A stretch of DNA of 33,826 nucleotides. Source: Bacteroidales bacterium. GTDB taxonomy: Bacteria > Bacteroidota > Bacteroidia > Bacteroidales > UBA932. How positions within the stretch are numbered: the stretch's first letter is position 1; each line of letters begins with the position of its first letter. This document shows, one piece after another, positions 1 through 9,008 of the stretch. The translations under genes were made by a program, and so were the position numbers. The stretch covers positions 1-33,826 of the forward strand of contig JAGCYZ010000065.1 of the NCBI GenBank assembly GCA_017960545.1, given 5' to 3'. A model generated the notes under the pieces. That model had not been told where the DNA came from, ran no database searches, and worked only from the letters and a program-made list of their open reading frames with translations.

Positions 1-1
1 C

Positions 2-295
2 ACTTTCCCCGCAGGCACGCTCAGCGGCGCGCCTAAGGTGCGGGCAATGCAGCTCATAAGTGAATATGAGCCCCATTGCCGCGGCGCCTACGGCGGGTGC
101 ATCGGCGTCATAGGCTTTGACGGATCGCTCAACCAGGCCATAACCATAAGGACATTCGTCTCCAGGGGCGGAGAACTGTGGTTCCAGGCCGGTGGAGGAA
201 TTGTGAAGGGAAGCGACGTGGAGAAAGAGCTCCAGGAGGTCAACAACAAACTGGGAGCCCTGCACAAGGCCATCACAATGGCGGAAACTATCTGA
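2..295 (+). CDS. trpE: Anthranilate synthase component I, C-terminal end (partial)
   Basis: The reading frame is open from base 2 and ends in TGA at 293-295, giving the last 97 residues of a longer protein whose start lies outside the window. The visible part begins with TFPAGTLSGAPKVRA, the conserved chorismate-binding-enzyme motif GTLSGAPK. It continues with GGCIGVIGFDG and a glycine-rich AGGGIVKGS segment, both typical of the TrpE/PabB/MenF C-terminus. TrpE makes anthranilate from chorismate, using ammonia supplied by TrpG. PabB or MenF would share these motifs, but trpG, trpD and trpC follow directly, which settles the call. The gap to trpG is 30 bases, so the two are probably cotranscribed. 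Confidence 0.93.
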   Translation, partial: TFPAGTLSGAPKVRAMQLISEYEPHCRGAYGGCIGVIGFDGSLNQAITIRTFVSRGGELWFQAGGGIVKGSDVEKELQEVNNKLGALHKAITMAETI

Positions 296-325
296 GACAC
301 CATAGGACGCATAAGAGAGAGCACA

Positions 326-907
326 ATGAAAACAGTTATAATAGACAATTACGATTCCTTCACGTACAATCTGCGTCACCTGGTGAAGTCGATGGGCGTA
401 GGCGTGACAGTCCTGCGCAACGACAGGTTCGAGCTGCCGCAACTGGAGCAGTTTGACAAGATTATCCTGAGCCCCGGCCCTGGAATACCTTCAGAGGCGG
501 GTCTGCTGCTTGATGTAATCAAGACCTACGCAGGCCGCAAACCGATACTTGGAGTGTGCCTTGGGCATCAGGCCATTGGAGAGGTGTTCGGCGCCCGGCT
601 GGTCAACCTGTCTGAGGTGTACCACGGCGTGTCAACCCCTTGCCACATAGTATGCCCGGATCCTCTTCTGAGAGATGTCAGCAGCAATTTCATGGTGGGC
701 AGGTATCATTCCTGGGCAGTGTCCAGGGACGGTTTCCCGGACTGCCTGGAAATAACCGCCATAAGCGATGACGGGCAGATAATGGCAATGCACCATAAAG
801 AATATCCCGTATACGGGGTACAGTTCCATCCGGAAAGCATACTGACCCCGGAAGGAGACACCATAATCCAGAATTTCATAGTAAACATAAACAATCCTGA
901 AATATGA
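326..907 (+). CDS. trpG: Anthranilate synthase component II, glutamine amidotransferase
   Basis: This is a 193-residue class I glutamine amidotransferase. It hydrolyses glutamine and passes ammonia to TrpE for anthranilate synthesis in the cytoplasm. It opens with IIDNYDSFTYNL and carries the oxyanion motif LSPGPGIP near residue 49. The nucleophile elbow is GVCLGHQAIGE with Cys78, and the His168/Glu170 pair lies in GVQFHPES, so the catalytic triad is complete. The length is normal for a stand-alone TrpG/PabA. PabA is nearly indistinguishable by sequence, and the trp context decides the name. The stop codon overlaps the trpD start by four bases (ATGA at 904-907), which suggests translational coupling. 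Confidence 0.95.
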   Translation: MKTVIIDNYDSFTYNLRHLVKSMGVGVTVLRNDRFELPQLEQFDKIILSPGPGIPSEAGLLLDVIKTYAGRKPILGVCLGHQAIGEVFGARLVNLSEVYHGVSTPCHIVCPDPLLRDVSSNFMVGRYHSWAVSRDGFPDCLEITAISDDGQIMAMHHKEYPVYGVQFHPESILTPEGDTIIQNFIVNINNPEI

Positions 908-1902
908 AAGAAATACTTGAAAAAGTCCTCAATCACGAGTACCTGACTCGTGAGGAGATGAAAAGGATCCTGCTGGGAATCACGCGCGGAGAGTTTCCCA
1001 ACGAGCAGATAACAGCCCTCCTGACCGCACTTCAGATGCGCGGGGTAACGGTAGATGAACTGCTTGGTTTCCGTGACGGAATACTGGAGACCGGCGTCCC
1101 GGCTATACTGGAATCTGACCGCTACATAGATGTGGTGGGAACCGGAGGAGACAGGAAGAACACGTTCAACATATCAACTACAGCCTGCTTTGTGATAGCG
1201 GGAGCGGGATACAAGGTGGCCAAGCACGGCAATTACGCCGCCACATCCGTAAGCGGGGCCAGCAATGTGATCCAGCATCACGGAATCAAGTTCACGGATG
1301 ACATTGACCGCCTGAACCGCAGTCTCAACGAGGCCGGCATAGTGTATCTGCACGCCCAGCTCTTCGCCAAGGCGATGAAGTTTGTGGGACCTATCCGTAA
1401 GGCTCTCCAGTTTCCCACCATATTCAACCTGCTGGGCCCCCTTGTGAACCCTTCGCAGCCAAAGTGCCAGCTCCTGGGAGTTGCCAACCTGGACCAGATG
1501 CGCCTTTACAGCAATGTTTACCAGAAGATTGGCATAGACTACGGGATAGTCAACTCCATTGACGGATATGACGAGATTTCCCTCACAGGAGATTTCAAGG
1601 TAACCACCAACAACTACGAGCGCGTGTTCAAGCCTCAGGACCTGGGCTTCCAGCCCGCAAAGCCGGAAGAACTGGTTGGAGGCGCTACGGAAGAAGAGGC
1701 TGCCGCCATCTTTGACGCCGTGCTGGAAAACCGCGCCCTGGAGGCTCAGAAGAACATCACCCTGGCCAATGCCGCCTTTGGTATCCAAGTGCTGGAAAAA
1801 GGGGCTAAAACCATTGAAGAATGCATTGAGATTGCCCGCGAGAGCATAGACAGCGGAGCGGCCCTGAGGACATTCAAGAAATTCGCGGAACTGAACTCCT
1901 GA
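904..1902 (+). CDS. trpD: Anthranilate phosphoribosyltransferase
   Basis: A 332-residue class IV phosphoribosyltransferase that joins anthranilate to PRPP to give phosphoribosyl-anthranilate. The family signatures are in place: GTGGD at 79-83 for pyrophosphate binding, NIST at 89-92, KHGN at 107-110, and later FNLLGPLVNP. The length matches the family. The start is the ATG that overlaps the trpG stop. The next gene, trpC, starts 13 bases after the stop, so expression is operonic. I see no truncation or missing motif. Confidence 0.96.
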   Translation: MKEILEKVLNHEYLTREEMKRILLGITRGEFPNEQITALLTALQMRGVTVDELLGFRDGILETGVPAILESDRYIDVVGTGGDRKNTFNISTTACFVIAGAGYKVAKHGNYAATSVSGASNVIQHHGIKFTDDIDRLNRSLNEAGIVYLHAQLFAKAMKFVGPIRKALQFPTIFNLLGPLVNPSQPKCQLLGVANLDQMRLYSNVYQKIGIDYGIVNSIDGYDEISLTGDFKVTTNNYERVFKPQDLGFQPAKPEELVGGATEEEAAAIFDAVLENRALEAQKNITLANAAFGIQVLEKGAKTIEECIEIARESIDSGAALRTFKKFAELNS

Positions 1903-1915
1903 ATACTGTAACAAG

Positions 1916-2653
1916 ATGAAAGACATCCTTGACAGAATAATAGGGCAGAAGCACCGTGAAATAGAGGCCCTCCTTGCGCCCAAGCCCTCTTTGAAAGGGG
2001 CGCTCCTTGCCTCCGGAAGCGGAATAATAGCGGAATTCAAGCGCAAGTCCCCGTCCAAGGGTTGGATTAAGGAAGAGGGTCTCGCCAGAGAAATCCCCCT
2101 GGCATACCAGAAGAACGGCGCAGCGGCGCTGAGCATACTAACGGACAGGGAATTCTTTGCAGGCGATGACGGCTTCGTATGCGAAGCGCGCCGGAGCGGC
2201 GTGACGCTGCCAATCCTGTACAAGAACTTCGTCATAGATGAAATGCAATTGTACCAGGCACTCTTCTGCGGCGCCTCCGCCGTACTCCTCATAGCCTCCT
2301 GCCTCTCATTGGAGAAATGCAGGACGCTTATGGACAAGGCGCATTCGCTGGGCCTGGAAGTGCTTCTGGAGATGCACGGAGAGGAGGAACTGGAATATGC
2401 CGCGCTGGGGCCGGACCTCTGTGGGATAAACAACCGCAATCTGGGCACCTTTGTCACAGATGTGGAGAATTCCTTCCGTCTGGCCGAGAAACTGCCCGCT
2501 GACGCGGTGAAGGTCAGTGAAAGCGGGATATCGTCCCCTGAGACAATCAGGCAGTTGAGGGAGGCGGGCTTCAGGGGATTCCTGATAGGGGAAACCTTTA
2601 TGCGCGCGGCAGACCCGGGGTTGGCGTTAAAGGAATTCATATCGGCTTTATAG
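1916..2653 (+). CDS. trpC: Indole-3-glycerol phosphate synthase
   Basis: A 245-residue (beta/alpha)8 barrel enzyme that closes the indole ring from CdRP with loss of CO2 and water. Visible motifs are EFKRKSPSKGW near residue 40 (phosphate and substrate binding), LYKNFVID with the catalytic-lysine strand, INNRNL, and SESGIS near residue 200. It is a monofunctional TrpC: trpF follows as a separate gene three bases downstream, unlike the E. coli TrpC-TrpF fusion. The length is close to other stand-alone enzymes. Confidence 0.95.
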   Translation: MKDILDRIIGQKHREIEALLAPKPSLKGALLASGSGIIAEFKRKSPSKGWIKEEGLAREIPLAYQKNGAAALSILTDREFFAGDDGFVCEARRSGVTLPILYKNFVIDEMQLYQALFCGASAVLLIASCLSLEKCRTLMDKAHSLGLEVLLEMHGEEELEYAALGPDLCGINNRNLGTFVTDVENSFRLAEKLPADAVKVSESGISSPETIRQLREAGFRGFLIGETFMRAADPGLALKEFISAL

Positions 2654-2656
2654 GAT

Positions 2657-3283
2657 ATGGGCAGGATGACAGTAAAAGTTTGCGGAATGCGTGATCCGGA
2701 CAACATCCGTGAGGTGGAAGCGCTGGGCGTGGACTGGATAGGGTTCATCTTCTTCCCAAAGTCTCCGCGCTTTGTAGAAGAGGGCCCTTCTTATCTTCCT
2801 GACAAAGCAAAGCGGGCAGGGGTGTTCGTGGATGAAGCCTCGGAGAAGATACTGCAAAGGGCCCTCGATTTCCGACTGGATATTGTCCAGCTGCACGGCA
2901 AAGAGACACCCGAGCAGATTGCCGGCCTCAGGAAAGACCTTCCGGCAGGTACTATTCTCGTAAAAGCTTTCAATATCGCCAATAAGGAGGATTTGCAGGC
3001 AACGCTTCCATACGAAGGGATCGCAGACTATTTCCTCTTTGACACAAAAGCGCCGCTTGCAGGCGGCAACGGCATAAAATTCAACTGGGACCTGTTGTCC
3101 AATTACACCGGGGGTACGCCTTTCCTGCTAAGCGGAGGCATAGGCCCGGAAGATGCCGGAGCTGTCCGCGCATTCAGTCATCCTGGGTTTGCCGGAGTTG
3201 ACCTGAACAGCCGCTTTGAGATCTCTCCCGCATTTAAAGACCCTTCACTTATCCGTTACTTTATGGACCAGATTTCACAATAA
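2657..3283 (+). CDS. trpF: Phosphoribosylanthranilate isomerase
   Basis: A 208-residue TIM-barrel isomerase that converts phosphoribosylanthranilate to CdRP. The N-terminal VKVCGMRDPDNI contains the catalytic cysteine. GFIFFPKSPRFV and LFDTKAPLAGGNGIKFNW match the family, the latter holding the catalytic aspartate. LLSGGIGPEDA is the phosphate-binding loop. Two in-frame ATGs exist, at 2657 and 2666. The second gives the more usual N-terminus MTVKVCGM, so the true start could be nine bases downstream. The gene sits three bases after trpC and 15 before trpA. Confidence 0.94.
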   Translation: MGRMTVKVCGMRDPDNIREVEALGVDWIGFIFFPKSPRFVEEGPSYLPDKAKRAGVFVDEASEKILQRALDFRLDIVQLHGKETPEQIAGLRKDLPAGTILVKAFNIANKEDLQATLPYEGIADYFLFDTKAPLAGGNGIKFNWDLLSNYTGGTPFLLSGGIGPEDAGAVRAFSHPGFAGVDLNSRFEISPAFKDPSLIRYFMDQISQ

Positions 3284-3298
3284 TAACAGAACAGACTT

Positions 3299-4075
3299 AT
3301 GAACAAGATAAACCAGGTATTCTCCCAAAGGGGCGACAGGAAACTGCTCAGCCTATATTTCTGCGCTGGAGCGCCAACCGTAGAAGGCACAGCAGATGTG
3401 ATACTCACAATGCAGGAGCGCGGGATAGATTTCGTGGAAGTGGGCATCCCGTTCAGCGACCCCCTTGCAGACGGTCCTGTTATACAGGATGCGGCCACCT
3501 GTGCGCTGCATAACGGAATGACTCTCAAGAAACTGTTTGAGATATTGAGCTCTGTCAAATCTCAGGTAACCATTCCCCTGATCCTTATGGGATACCTCAA
3601 TCCCATCCTCCATTATGGAATAGAAGACTTCTGCCGCTCGTGCTCTGAATCCGGGGTGAGCGGAATGATAATACCGGACCTTCCGTTCAAGGATTATCTG
3701 GAAGTGGTAAAACCCGTTGCCGACAGATATGACCTCAGGGTCATAATGCTGATCTCTCCTGAAACCAGTGAAGAGCGCGTCCGTTTCATAGACAATAACA
3801 CTGAAGGCTTCATCTATATGGTGAGCAGCGCCTCCGTCACCGGAGCCAGGAACAGTTTCGGAGCTGACAACCTGGAATACTTCAAGCGGATAGATTCTAT
3901 GAACCTGCGCAACCCAAGGATGATTGGATTTGGCATAAGCAACGCCCAGACCCTGCAGGCCGCAAACGACAATGCGGCCGGAGCGATAATAGGATCCAAG
4001 TTCGTGTCGCTCCTTTCCCAGTACGGCAATGCCGGCGACGCCCTGGACCAATTGTTCCTGGCATTGTCCAAATGA
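3299..4075 (+). CDS. trpA: Tryptophan synthase alpha subunit
   Basis: A 258-residue TIM barrel that cleaves indole-3-glycerol phosphate to indole, which is normally channelled to TrpB. The catalytic residues are visible in FVEVGIPFSDPLADGP as Glu47 and Asp58. GFIYMVSSASVTGAR and GFGISNAQ are the phosphate-binding segments. It is the last gene of the operon. Its partner trpB is absent between trpE and trpA and presumably lies upstream of trpE outside the window, as in other Bacteroidota operons. The 3' end also carries a candidate -33 element for the next gene (TTG at 4064-4066). Confidence 0.95.
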   Translation: MNKINQVFSQRGDRKLLSLYFCAGAPTVEGTADVILTMQERGIDFVEVGIPFSDPLADGPVIQDAATCALHNGMTLKKLFEILSSVKSQVTIPLILMGYLNPILHYGIEDFCRSCSESGVSGMIIPDLPFKDYLEVVKPVADRYDLRVIMLISPETSEERVRFIDNNTEGFIYMVSSASVTGARNSFGADNLEYFKRIDSMNLRNPRMIGFGISNAQTLQAANDNAAGAIIGSKFVSLLSQYGNAGDALDQLFLALSK

Positions 4076-4094
4076 CAATAAATGACTATCTTAG
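4064..4094 (+). promoter_or_regulatory. Candidate promoter for the GH9 gene, starting inside the trpA end
   Basis: TTG at 4064-4066 and TATCTTAG at 4087-4094 are separated by about 20 bases. The -7 element matches TAnnTTTG at all but one fixed position. The predicted start point near 4100 leaves a leader of roughly 20 bases before the ATG at 4122. It would free the GH9 gene from trp operon control. Confidence 0.45.
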
Positions 4095-4121
4095 TTCCGT
4101 ATTAACGGTGCTGAGAAAGAT

Positions 4122-6635
4122 ATGATAAAGTCTGTTGTCTGTCTGGCGGCTGTGCTGCTGGTTTTTATCCCATCTTGCTCCCAGGAATTCACATTGGGAC
4201 CGGAGGGCTATTACCGTAATGAAGGCGTAGATGTGATGGCCTTCAACGATTTCTATCCCGAAGGGCACCAGGGAGGCGTGTGCGTCATAATGAACGGCCA
4301 CAGGGTTGCCACAAACGGAGACCTCCGTTTTGAGGCCACCCCCGGTCAATGGCAGCCTGTCCCCAGGCAAATCTCCAGGGAGGTTGACGGAAACACCATA
4401 GTTACCCGCCTGGCATACCCGGATTCCTCACGCCACCTTACCGGGTTCAATCCTATGATTTATCCCGATGCCATAGTGGAATATACCGTCACCACCAAGG
4501 CCGTCGGCGACCATATAGAAGTGACCTTGGACCTGGATCAGCCCATCCCCGAGGCTTTCATAGGAAAAGCGGGATTCAACCTTGAGTTCTTCCCCGGCTC
4601 AGTATTCGGGAAGCCCTGGATCATGGATGAGACAAGCGGAATCTATCCGCGCCAGCCAAATTCCCCGCTTCTGCTCCAGGAGCCCAACTACAAGCATACG
4701 GGAGACTTCCATCCGGACGGACGCTCCATCATAGACTTCGACCGCCTTGTTGCGGAAGGGAAAGGATACAACCCCATAGTGGCCGATGACATCATAGCGG
4801 AGCCTTATGCGGTTGGCCGCTGCTTCGTGTCACGTCCGGACGATCCATACTCCAAACTGACCGTCCAGACGTTAACAGCGGATTTAAAGCTCTATGACGG
4901 CCGTATGAACCATAACAACGGTTGGTTCGTCCTGCGCTCCGAAATCCCCGCAGGAGCCACAAAAGGGGCCGTAAAATGGATAATCACCCCCAATATTGTA
5001 AAGGGCTGGACATATAAGCCCGTAATCCAGACATCACAGATAGGTTATCACCCGGACCAGAGCAAGGTGGCCATACTTGAACTGGACGGCAGGGAGGAAG
5101 CGAAAGGGACCGCGCAGGTATTCAGGATTGACGGCGACGGCGAAAGCCGCGTGCTCAACGTCAACCCCAAGTCCTGGGGGAAGTTCCTGCGCTATAACTA
5201 CGCCCGAATAGATTTCACCGAGATTAGCGAGCCCGGCCTTTACCAGATTAGGTACGGCCAGTCTTTCTCTTCCGTTTTCAGGATAGGTGAGGACATTTAT
5301 GACAGGGGAGTGTGGCAGCCGGTTATAGAATACTTCCTGCCAAACCAGATGTGCCATATGAGGGTGAATGAGAAATACCGTGTATGGCACGACGCCTGCC
5401 ATCTGGACGATGCCCTGATGGCCCTTAACGAAAACGGAATAGACGGTTATGACCAGAAGCCGGGACTCTCCAAGTACGCCCCTGGCGAGCCGGTCCCCGG
5501 CGTAGCCATAGGCGGCTGGCACGACGCCGGCGACCTGGACCTGAGGATAGAATCACAGGCAGGGGAGTCATACATCCTTTCAATGGCCTACGAGCAGTTC
5601 AAGCCGGAAATTGACGTCACCGCCATAGACTTCCACAAGCGCGTGACCGAAATCCACGAGCCTGACGGCCGTAACGACATCCTCCAGCAAATCGAGAACG
5701 GCGCCCTGTCCGTAACATCGGCATACCGCGCCTTGGAGAGGCCATACCGCGGCATCATCACCGGCAGCGTCCGCCAGTATGTAATCCTTGGCGATGCCGC
5801 GGCAATGACGGATGGCGTGGCCGGAAACGGGGATGACCGCTGGATCTATACGGAGAACAATCCTTCCCGCGACAGGGCGACAGCAGCCGATATGGCCGCC
5901 GTGGCCCGTACACTCAAAGGATACAATGACACCCTTGCCCTGCAGTGCCTTGAAATGGCCGAAGCCTTGTTCAGCAACACATCGGGCGACAGGCTTCAGG
6001 CTGCGGTAGAGCTCTACCTGACCACAGGCAAGACCGGTTATCGGGATTATATCCTTGAGCAGCAGCCTTCCGCCTTGCGAAATATGGGAAGGAGCGCCTG
6101 GTACACCGCGCGTGTTGCGAAAGCCTGGGAGAGCAGCAATGACAGCAATGAAAAGGCCTTTGCTAAAGCATTCCGCGACGCCCTTCCCGACCTGCGGGAC
6201 AGTTATGTCACCAGGGCTGAGGCAACCCCGTACGGTGTTCCTTACGAGCCTTCTATCTGGGGCGCAGGATGGGACATCCAAAGCTTCGGCTATCAGTACT
6301 ATTTCCTTTGCAGCGCCTATCCTGACATATTCGACGCCTCGTTGGTACACGATGCCCTTCACTTCATCCTGGGCCGCCACCCGGGAGAAAACACCGCATC
6401 TTTCGCCTCCGGCGTAGGCGCGGTATCGGCCACAACGGCTTATGGAACCACCCGTGCGGACTGGTCTTACGTCCCCGGCGGAGTGATATCAGGAACGGCT
6501 ATCATACGTCCTGACCTTCCGGAACTGCTGGAATTCCCGTTCCTGTGGCAGCAGACAGAATACGTGCTTGGAGGAGGCTCATCGCACTATATGTTCCTTG
6601 TGCTGGCTGCCCAGTCACTTTTAAGAAAATCCTAA
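4122..6635 (+). CDS. GH9 family glycoside hydrolase, lipoprotein
   Basis: This 837-residue lipoprotein has an SPII signal with lipobox FIPSC (Cys19), so it probably sits in the outer or periplasmic membrane leaflet. Residues about 20-300 form a beta-rich region I do not recognise. TSQIGYHPDQSKVA near residue 304 starts the Ig-like domain that precedes GH9 catalytic modules. The catalytic module carries GGWHDAGD with Asp468 and Asp471 (base and nucleophile-water ligands). It ends with WQQTEYVLGGGS, where Glu813 is the expected general acid. GH9 enzymes hydrolyse beta-1,4-glucans such as cellulose, xyloglucan or mixed-linkage glucan; the exact substrate is unknown. No other glycan genes adjoin it: trpA lies upstream and a CDF transporter 13 bases downstream. 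Confidence 0.88.
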   Translation: MIKSVVCLAAVLLVFIPSCSQEFTLGPEGYYRNEGVDVMAFNDFYPEGHQGGVCVIMNGHRVATNGDLRFEATPGQWQPVPRQISREVDGNTIVTRLAYPDSSRHLTGFNPMIYPDAIVEYTVTTKAVGDHIEVTLDLDQPIPEAFIGKAGFNLEFFPGSVFGKPWIMDETSGIYPRQPNSPLLLQEPNYKHTGDFHPDGRSIIDFDRLVAEGKGYNPIVADDIIAEPYAVGRCFVSRPDDPYSKLTVQTLTADLKLYDGRMNHNNGWFVLRSEIPAGATKGAVKWIITPNIVKGWTYKPVIQTSQIGYHPDQSKVAILELDGREEAKGTAQVFRIDGDGESRVLNVNPKSWGKFLRYNYARIDFTEISEPGLYQIRYGQSFSSVFRIGEDIYDRGVWQPVIEYFLPNQMCHMRVNEKYRVWHDACHLDDALMALNENGIDGYDQKPGLSKYAPGEPVPGVAIGGWHDAGDLDLRIESQAGESYILSMAYEQFKPEIDVTAIDFHKRVTEIHEPDGRNDILQQIENGALSVTSAYRALERPYRGIITGSVRQYVILGDAAAMTDGVAGNGDDRWIYTENNPSRDRATAADMAAVARTLKGYNDTLALQCLEMAEALFSNTSGDRLQAAVELYLTTGKTGYRDYILEQQPSALRNMGRSAWYTARVAKAWESSNDSNEKAFAKAFRDALPDLRDSYVTRAEATPYGVPYEPSIWGAGWDIQSFGYQYYFLCSAYPDIFDASLVHDALHFILGRHPGENTASFASGVGAVSATTAYGTTRADWSYVPGGVISGTAIIRPDLPELLEFPFLWQQTEYVLGGGSSHYMFLVLAAQSLLRKS

Positions 6636-6648
6636 ACAATAGATAACT

Positions 6649-7752
6649 ATGGACAGAAGTACCCAGATAATCAGGACCAGTGTAGTTGGAATAGTCACAA
6701 ATGTGCTGCTGGCCGCATTCAAGGCCATTGTGGGAGCCATCTCAAGCAGTATAGCCATTGTGATGGACGCAGTAAACAACCTCAGTGACGCGCTGTCCAG
6801 CGTAATCACCATCATAGGGACCAAACTGTCCCAGAAGCCTGCTGACCGCAAGCATCCGTTCGGCTACGGAAGGGTAGAATACTTCAGCGCCATCATAATT
6901 GCCGTGATAGTGCTGTCCGCCGGAGTCACGTCCCTCATAGAGTCCGTCAAGAAGATCTTTGCGCCCGAAAAGCCAAGTTACAGCACGGCCACCCTCATAG
7001 TGATCATTGTGGCTATTATAGTCAAACTCCTCCTGGGATGGTATGTCAAGAGGCAGGGAAACAAGCTTAAGAGCGATGCCCTCACCGCCTCCGGCTCCGA
7101 TGCCCTCTTCGATGCCGTCATCACCCTTGCAACGCTCATCTCCGCAGGAGTGATGCTCCTCTGGGGCGTTTCCCTGGACGGAATCCTTGGTACGCTCATC
7201 TCCATCCTCATTATCAAGGCCGGAATAGAAATGCTGGCCTCGCCTGTAGGGGAACTACTCGGTTCAAGGGTATCTCCTGAACTGGTGGCACAGATAAAGG
7301 AAGAGGTGATGTCATACGACCAGGTTCACGGCGTCTATGACATTATCCTTCACAATTACGGCCCTGACGTTATGATAGGGTCGCTGCACATAAGCGTGGA
7401 TGACGGGCTCACCGCCCAGGACATCCACGGCCTCACCCGCAAGATAACGGCCCGGATGTACCAGGAACACGGGATAATAATGACGGAAGGGGTTTACGCC
7501 GTGGCCACCGGCCAGAACCGGCGCAGCGACTATCAGACCAAGGTTCTAAGGGCCTTGACTGCGCATAAGGAACTGGTTCAGATCCACGGCTTCTACTACT
7601 CGGAGAAAGAGCACCTCGTTACCGTGGATGTAGTACCGGACCTGTCAGTCAAGGACGAATCCGCGCTGAATCAAAATTTAACCCGGGAACTTGAAGAACT
7701 GCTCCCGGGTGAAAAGGTCTTGATAACAATAGACCACAACTACAGTGAATAG
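6649..7752 (+). CDS. Cation diffusion facilitator family transporter
   Basis: A 367-residue inner-membrane antiporter that exports divalent metal in exchange for protons. The N-terminal half has about six hydrophobic segments. TM2 contains DAVNNLSDALSS (Asp40, Asn44, Asp47), followed by RKHPFGYGRVEY, a hallmark of the family. TM5 contains SGSDALFDA, supplying the second metal-site pair. The soluble C-terminal part, from about residue 210, is the ferredoxin-like CDF dimerisation domain and is followed by roughly 80 further residues. The metal (Zn, Mn or Fe) cannot be fixed from these motifs. It starts 13 bases after the GH9 stop and may be cotranscribed. It converges with codB, leaving 5 bases between them. 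Confidence 0.92.
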   Translation: MDRSTQIIRTSVVGIVTNVLLAAFKAIVGAISSSIAIVMDAVNNLSDALSSVITIIGTKLSQKPADRKHPFGYGRVEYFSAIIIAVIVLSAGVTSLIESVKKIFAPEKPSYSTATLIVIIVAIIVKLLLGWYVKRQGNKLKSDALTASGSDALFDAVITLATLISAGVMLLWGVSLDGILGTLISILIIKAGIEMLASPVGELLGSRVSPELVAQIKEEVMSYDQVHGVYDIILHNYGPDVMIGSLHISVDDGLTAQDIHGLTRKITARMYQEHGIIMTEGVYAVATGQNRRSDYQTKVLRALTAHKELVQIHGFYYSEKEHLVTVDVVPDLSVKDESALNQNLTRELEELLPGEKVLITIDHNYSE

Positions 7753-7757
7753 CCGTT

Positions 7758-9008
7758 CTATGCGGCCTTCCTGATCTTCTGTCCTATAAGGAAGCATACG
7801 GCTGCCACTGCCATTCCGTTGATGGCGGGGAAGCCCCACTTGACCAGATTGGCCACCACAGCTCCAAGGACAACTCCGGCAATTGCAAACCAGTCCACCT
7901 TCTTCTCCGGAAGGGTGTCCTGGGCGTATGCCTTGCGGTTCAGGAAATAGTGGAGGATGAGGATGATGCCCACCGGCGGCAGCGTACAGTTGAGAACGTT
8001 GAGCCAGTCGCAGAAGTTCCAGTACAGCCATACCGCAGCCACTGTTCCAATGATTCCGGAAATGATGACCATTGTCTTCTTTGAAAGTCCGAATATGTTT
8101 GACAGGCCAAGTCCTCCGGTGTACAGAGCGTTGTCGTTTGTAGTCCAGATATTGAGGCCGAGCACCAGCACTGCAAGATAGAAGAGATTGAGGTTGAGCA
8201 TCACCTCAAAGATGTCGTTGCCTCCGGCATAAATGCTGGAAACGGCTCCAAAGAGGAACATAAGGGAGTTGCCTATGAAGAAGGCGATGACCGTTGTCCA
8301 GAGGCCCACGCGCGCATTCTTGGCAAAACGCGTGAAGTTTGGCGTGGCCGTTCCTCCCGAAACGAAACTGCCCACAACCAGGCCTGCGCCTGCGATTACT
8401 CCAAGGTCCTTGGTTCCCTGGGCGAACTGCTCTATCAGGCCCATATCTCCGCGGCGCACTGCCAGGACCATTGCGATGGTTCCAAGAATTGCCACTGCAG
8501 GGACTGCAATGTAACTGATAATGGTAAGGCTCTTGATGCCGAAGTATGCGCTTGCCGTCATCAGCACGCCTGCGATGGCTACCAGCAGGTAGCCCTGCCA
8601 GGGCATATGGTCCGGGGTAACGTCAAGGCCCATCAGTTCCTTTGCCACAGGTATGGCGAACATTGCAAGGCCCACTCCAAACCAGCCTATCTGCGTAAAG
8701 CTGATCATCGCACTTGGCAGATAGCTGCCCTTGGCGCCGAAACTGCGGCGCGCAAGCATATCAAGAGAGAGGCCGCTTTCTGCTCCAATGAAGCCCAGCG
8801 AGCCTGTGTAGGCGGCAAGGATGAGACCTCCCAGGATGAGGGCCCATACGAAGCCCCACCAGTCGAGGCCGGCGGCGAGCTGCTGTCCCACCCACATACT
8901 TGCGGAGAAGAAGGTGAAGCCAAGCATCACCATAAACATACTCAGGTTGGATTTGCGGCCGGCACGGTCCACCGCACGGTCGGTGTAGTCAACGTCAGTC
9001 TTTTTCAT
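7758..9008 (-). CDS. codB: Cytosine permease (NCS1 family)
   Basis: A 416-residue inner-membrane protein with about 12 hydrophobic helices. From memory it closely matches E. coli CodB along its length: MLGFTFFSASMWVGQQL, LARRSFGAKGS, IGWFGVGLAMFAIPV, ALVVGSFxSxGT-like VVGSFVSGGTATPNF, and VLGLNIWTTNDNALYTGGLGLSNI. NCS1 permeases carry nucleobases with protons or sodium, and cytosine is the best guess for the substrate. The first 14 bases overlap the end of the phosphoribosyltransferase-like gene, so the two are surely one operon. There is no codA-type deaminase next to it, which is unusual for a codB operon. Confidence 0.9.
   Translation of the reverse strand: MKKTDVDYTDRAVDRAGRKSNLSMFMVMLGFTFFSASMWVGQQLAAGLDWWGFVWALILGGLILAAYTGSLGFIGAESGLSLDMLARRSFGAKGSYLPSAMISFTQIGWFGVGLAMFAIPVAKELMGLDVTPDHMPWQGYLLVAIAGVLMTASAYFGIKSLTIISYIAVPAVAILGTIAMVLAVRRGDMGLIEQFAQGTKDLGVIAGAGLVVGSFVSGGTATPNFTRFAKNARVGLWTTVIAFFIGNSLMFLFGAVSSIYAGGNDIFEVMLNLNLFYLAVLVLGLNIWTTNDNALYTGGLGLSNIFGLSKKTMVIISGIIGTVAAVWLYWNFCDWLNVLNCTLPPVGIILILHYFLNRKAYAQDTLPEKKVDWFAIAGVVLGAVVANLVKWGFPAINGMAVAAVCFLIGQKIRKAA

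Noticed and set aside
1174-2748. 524-codon open frame on the minus strand across trpD, trpC and the start of trpF
   Set aside because: It is antisense to three well-supported genes, has no recognisable domain and spans their boundaries, so it is a shadow frame.
1-4075. Apparent loss of trpB from the operon
   Set aside because: The window begins inside trpE, and in many Bacteroidota trpB lies upstream of trpE, so absence here is not evidence of loss.
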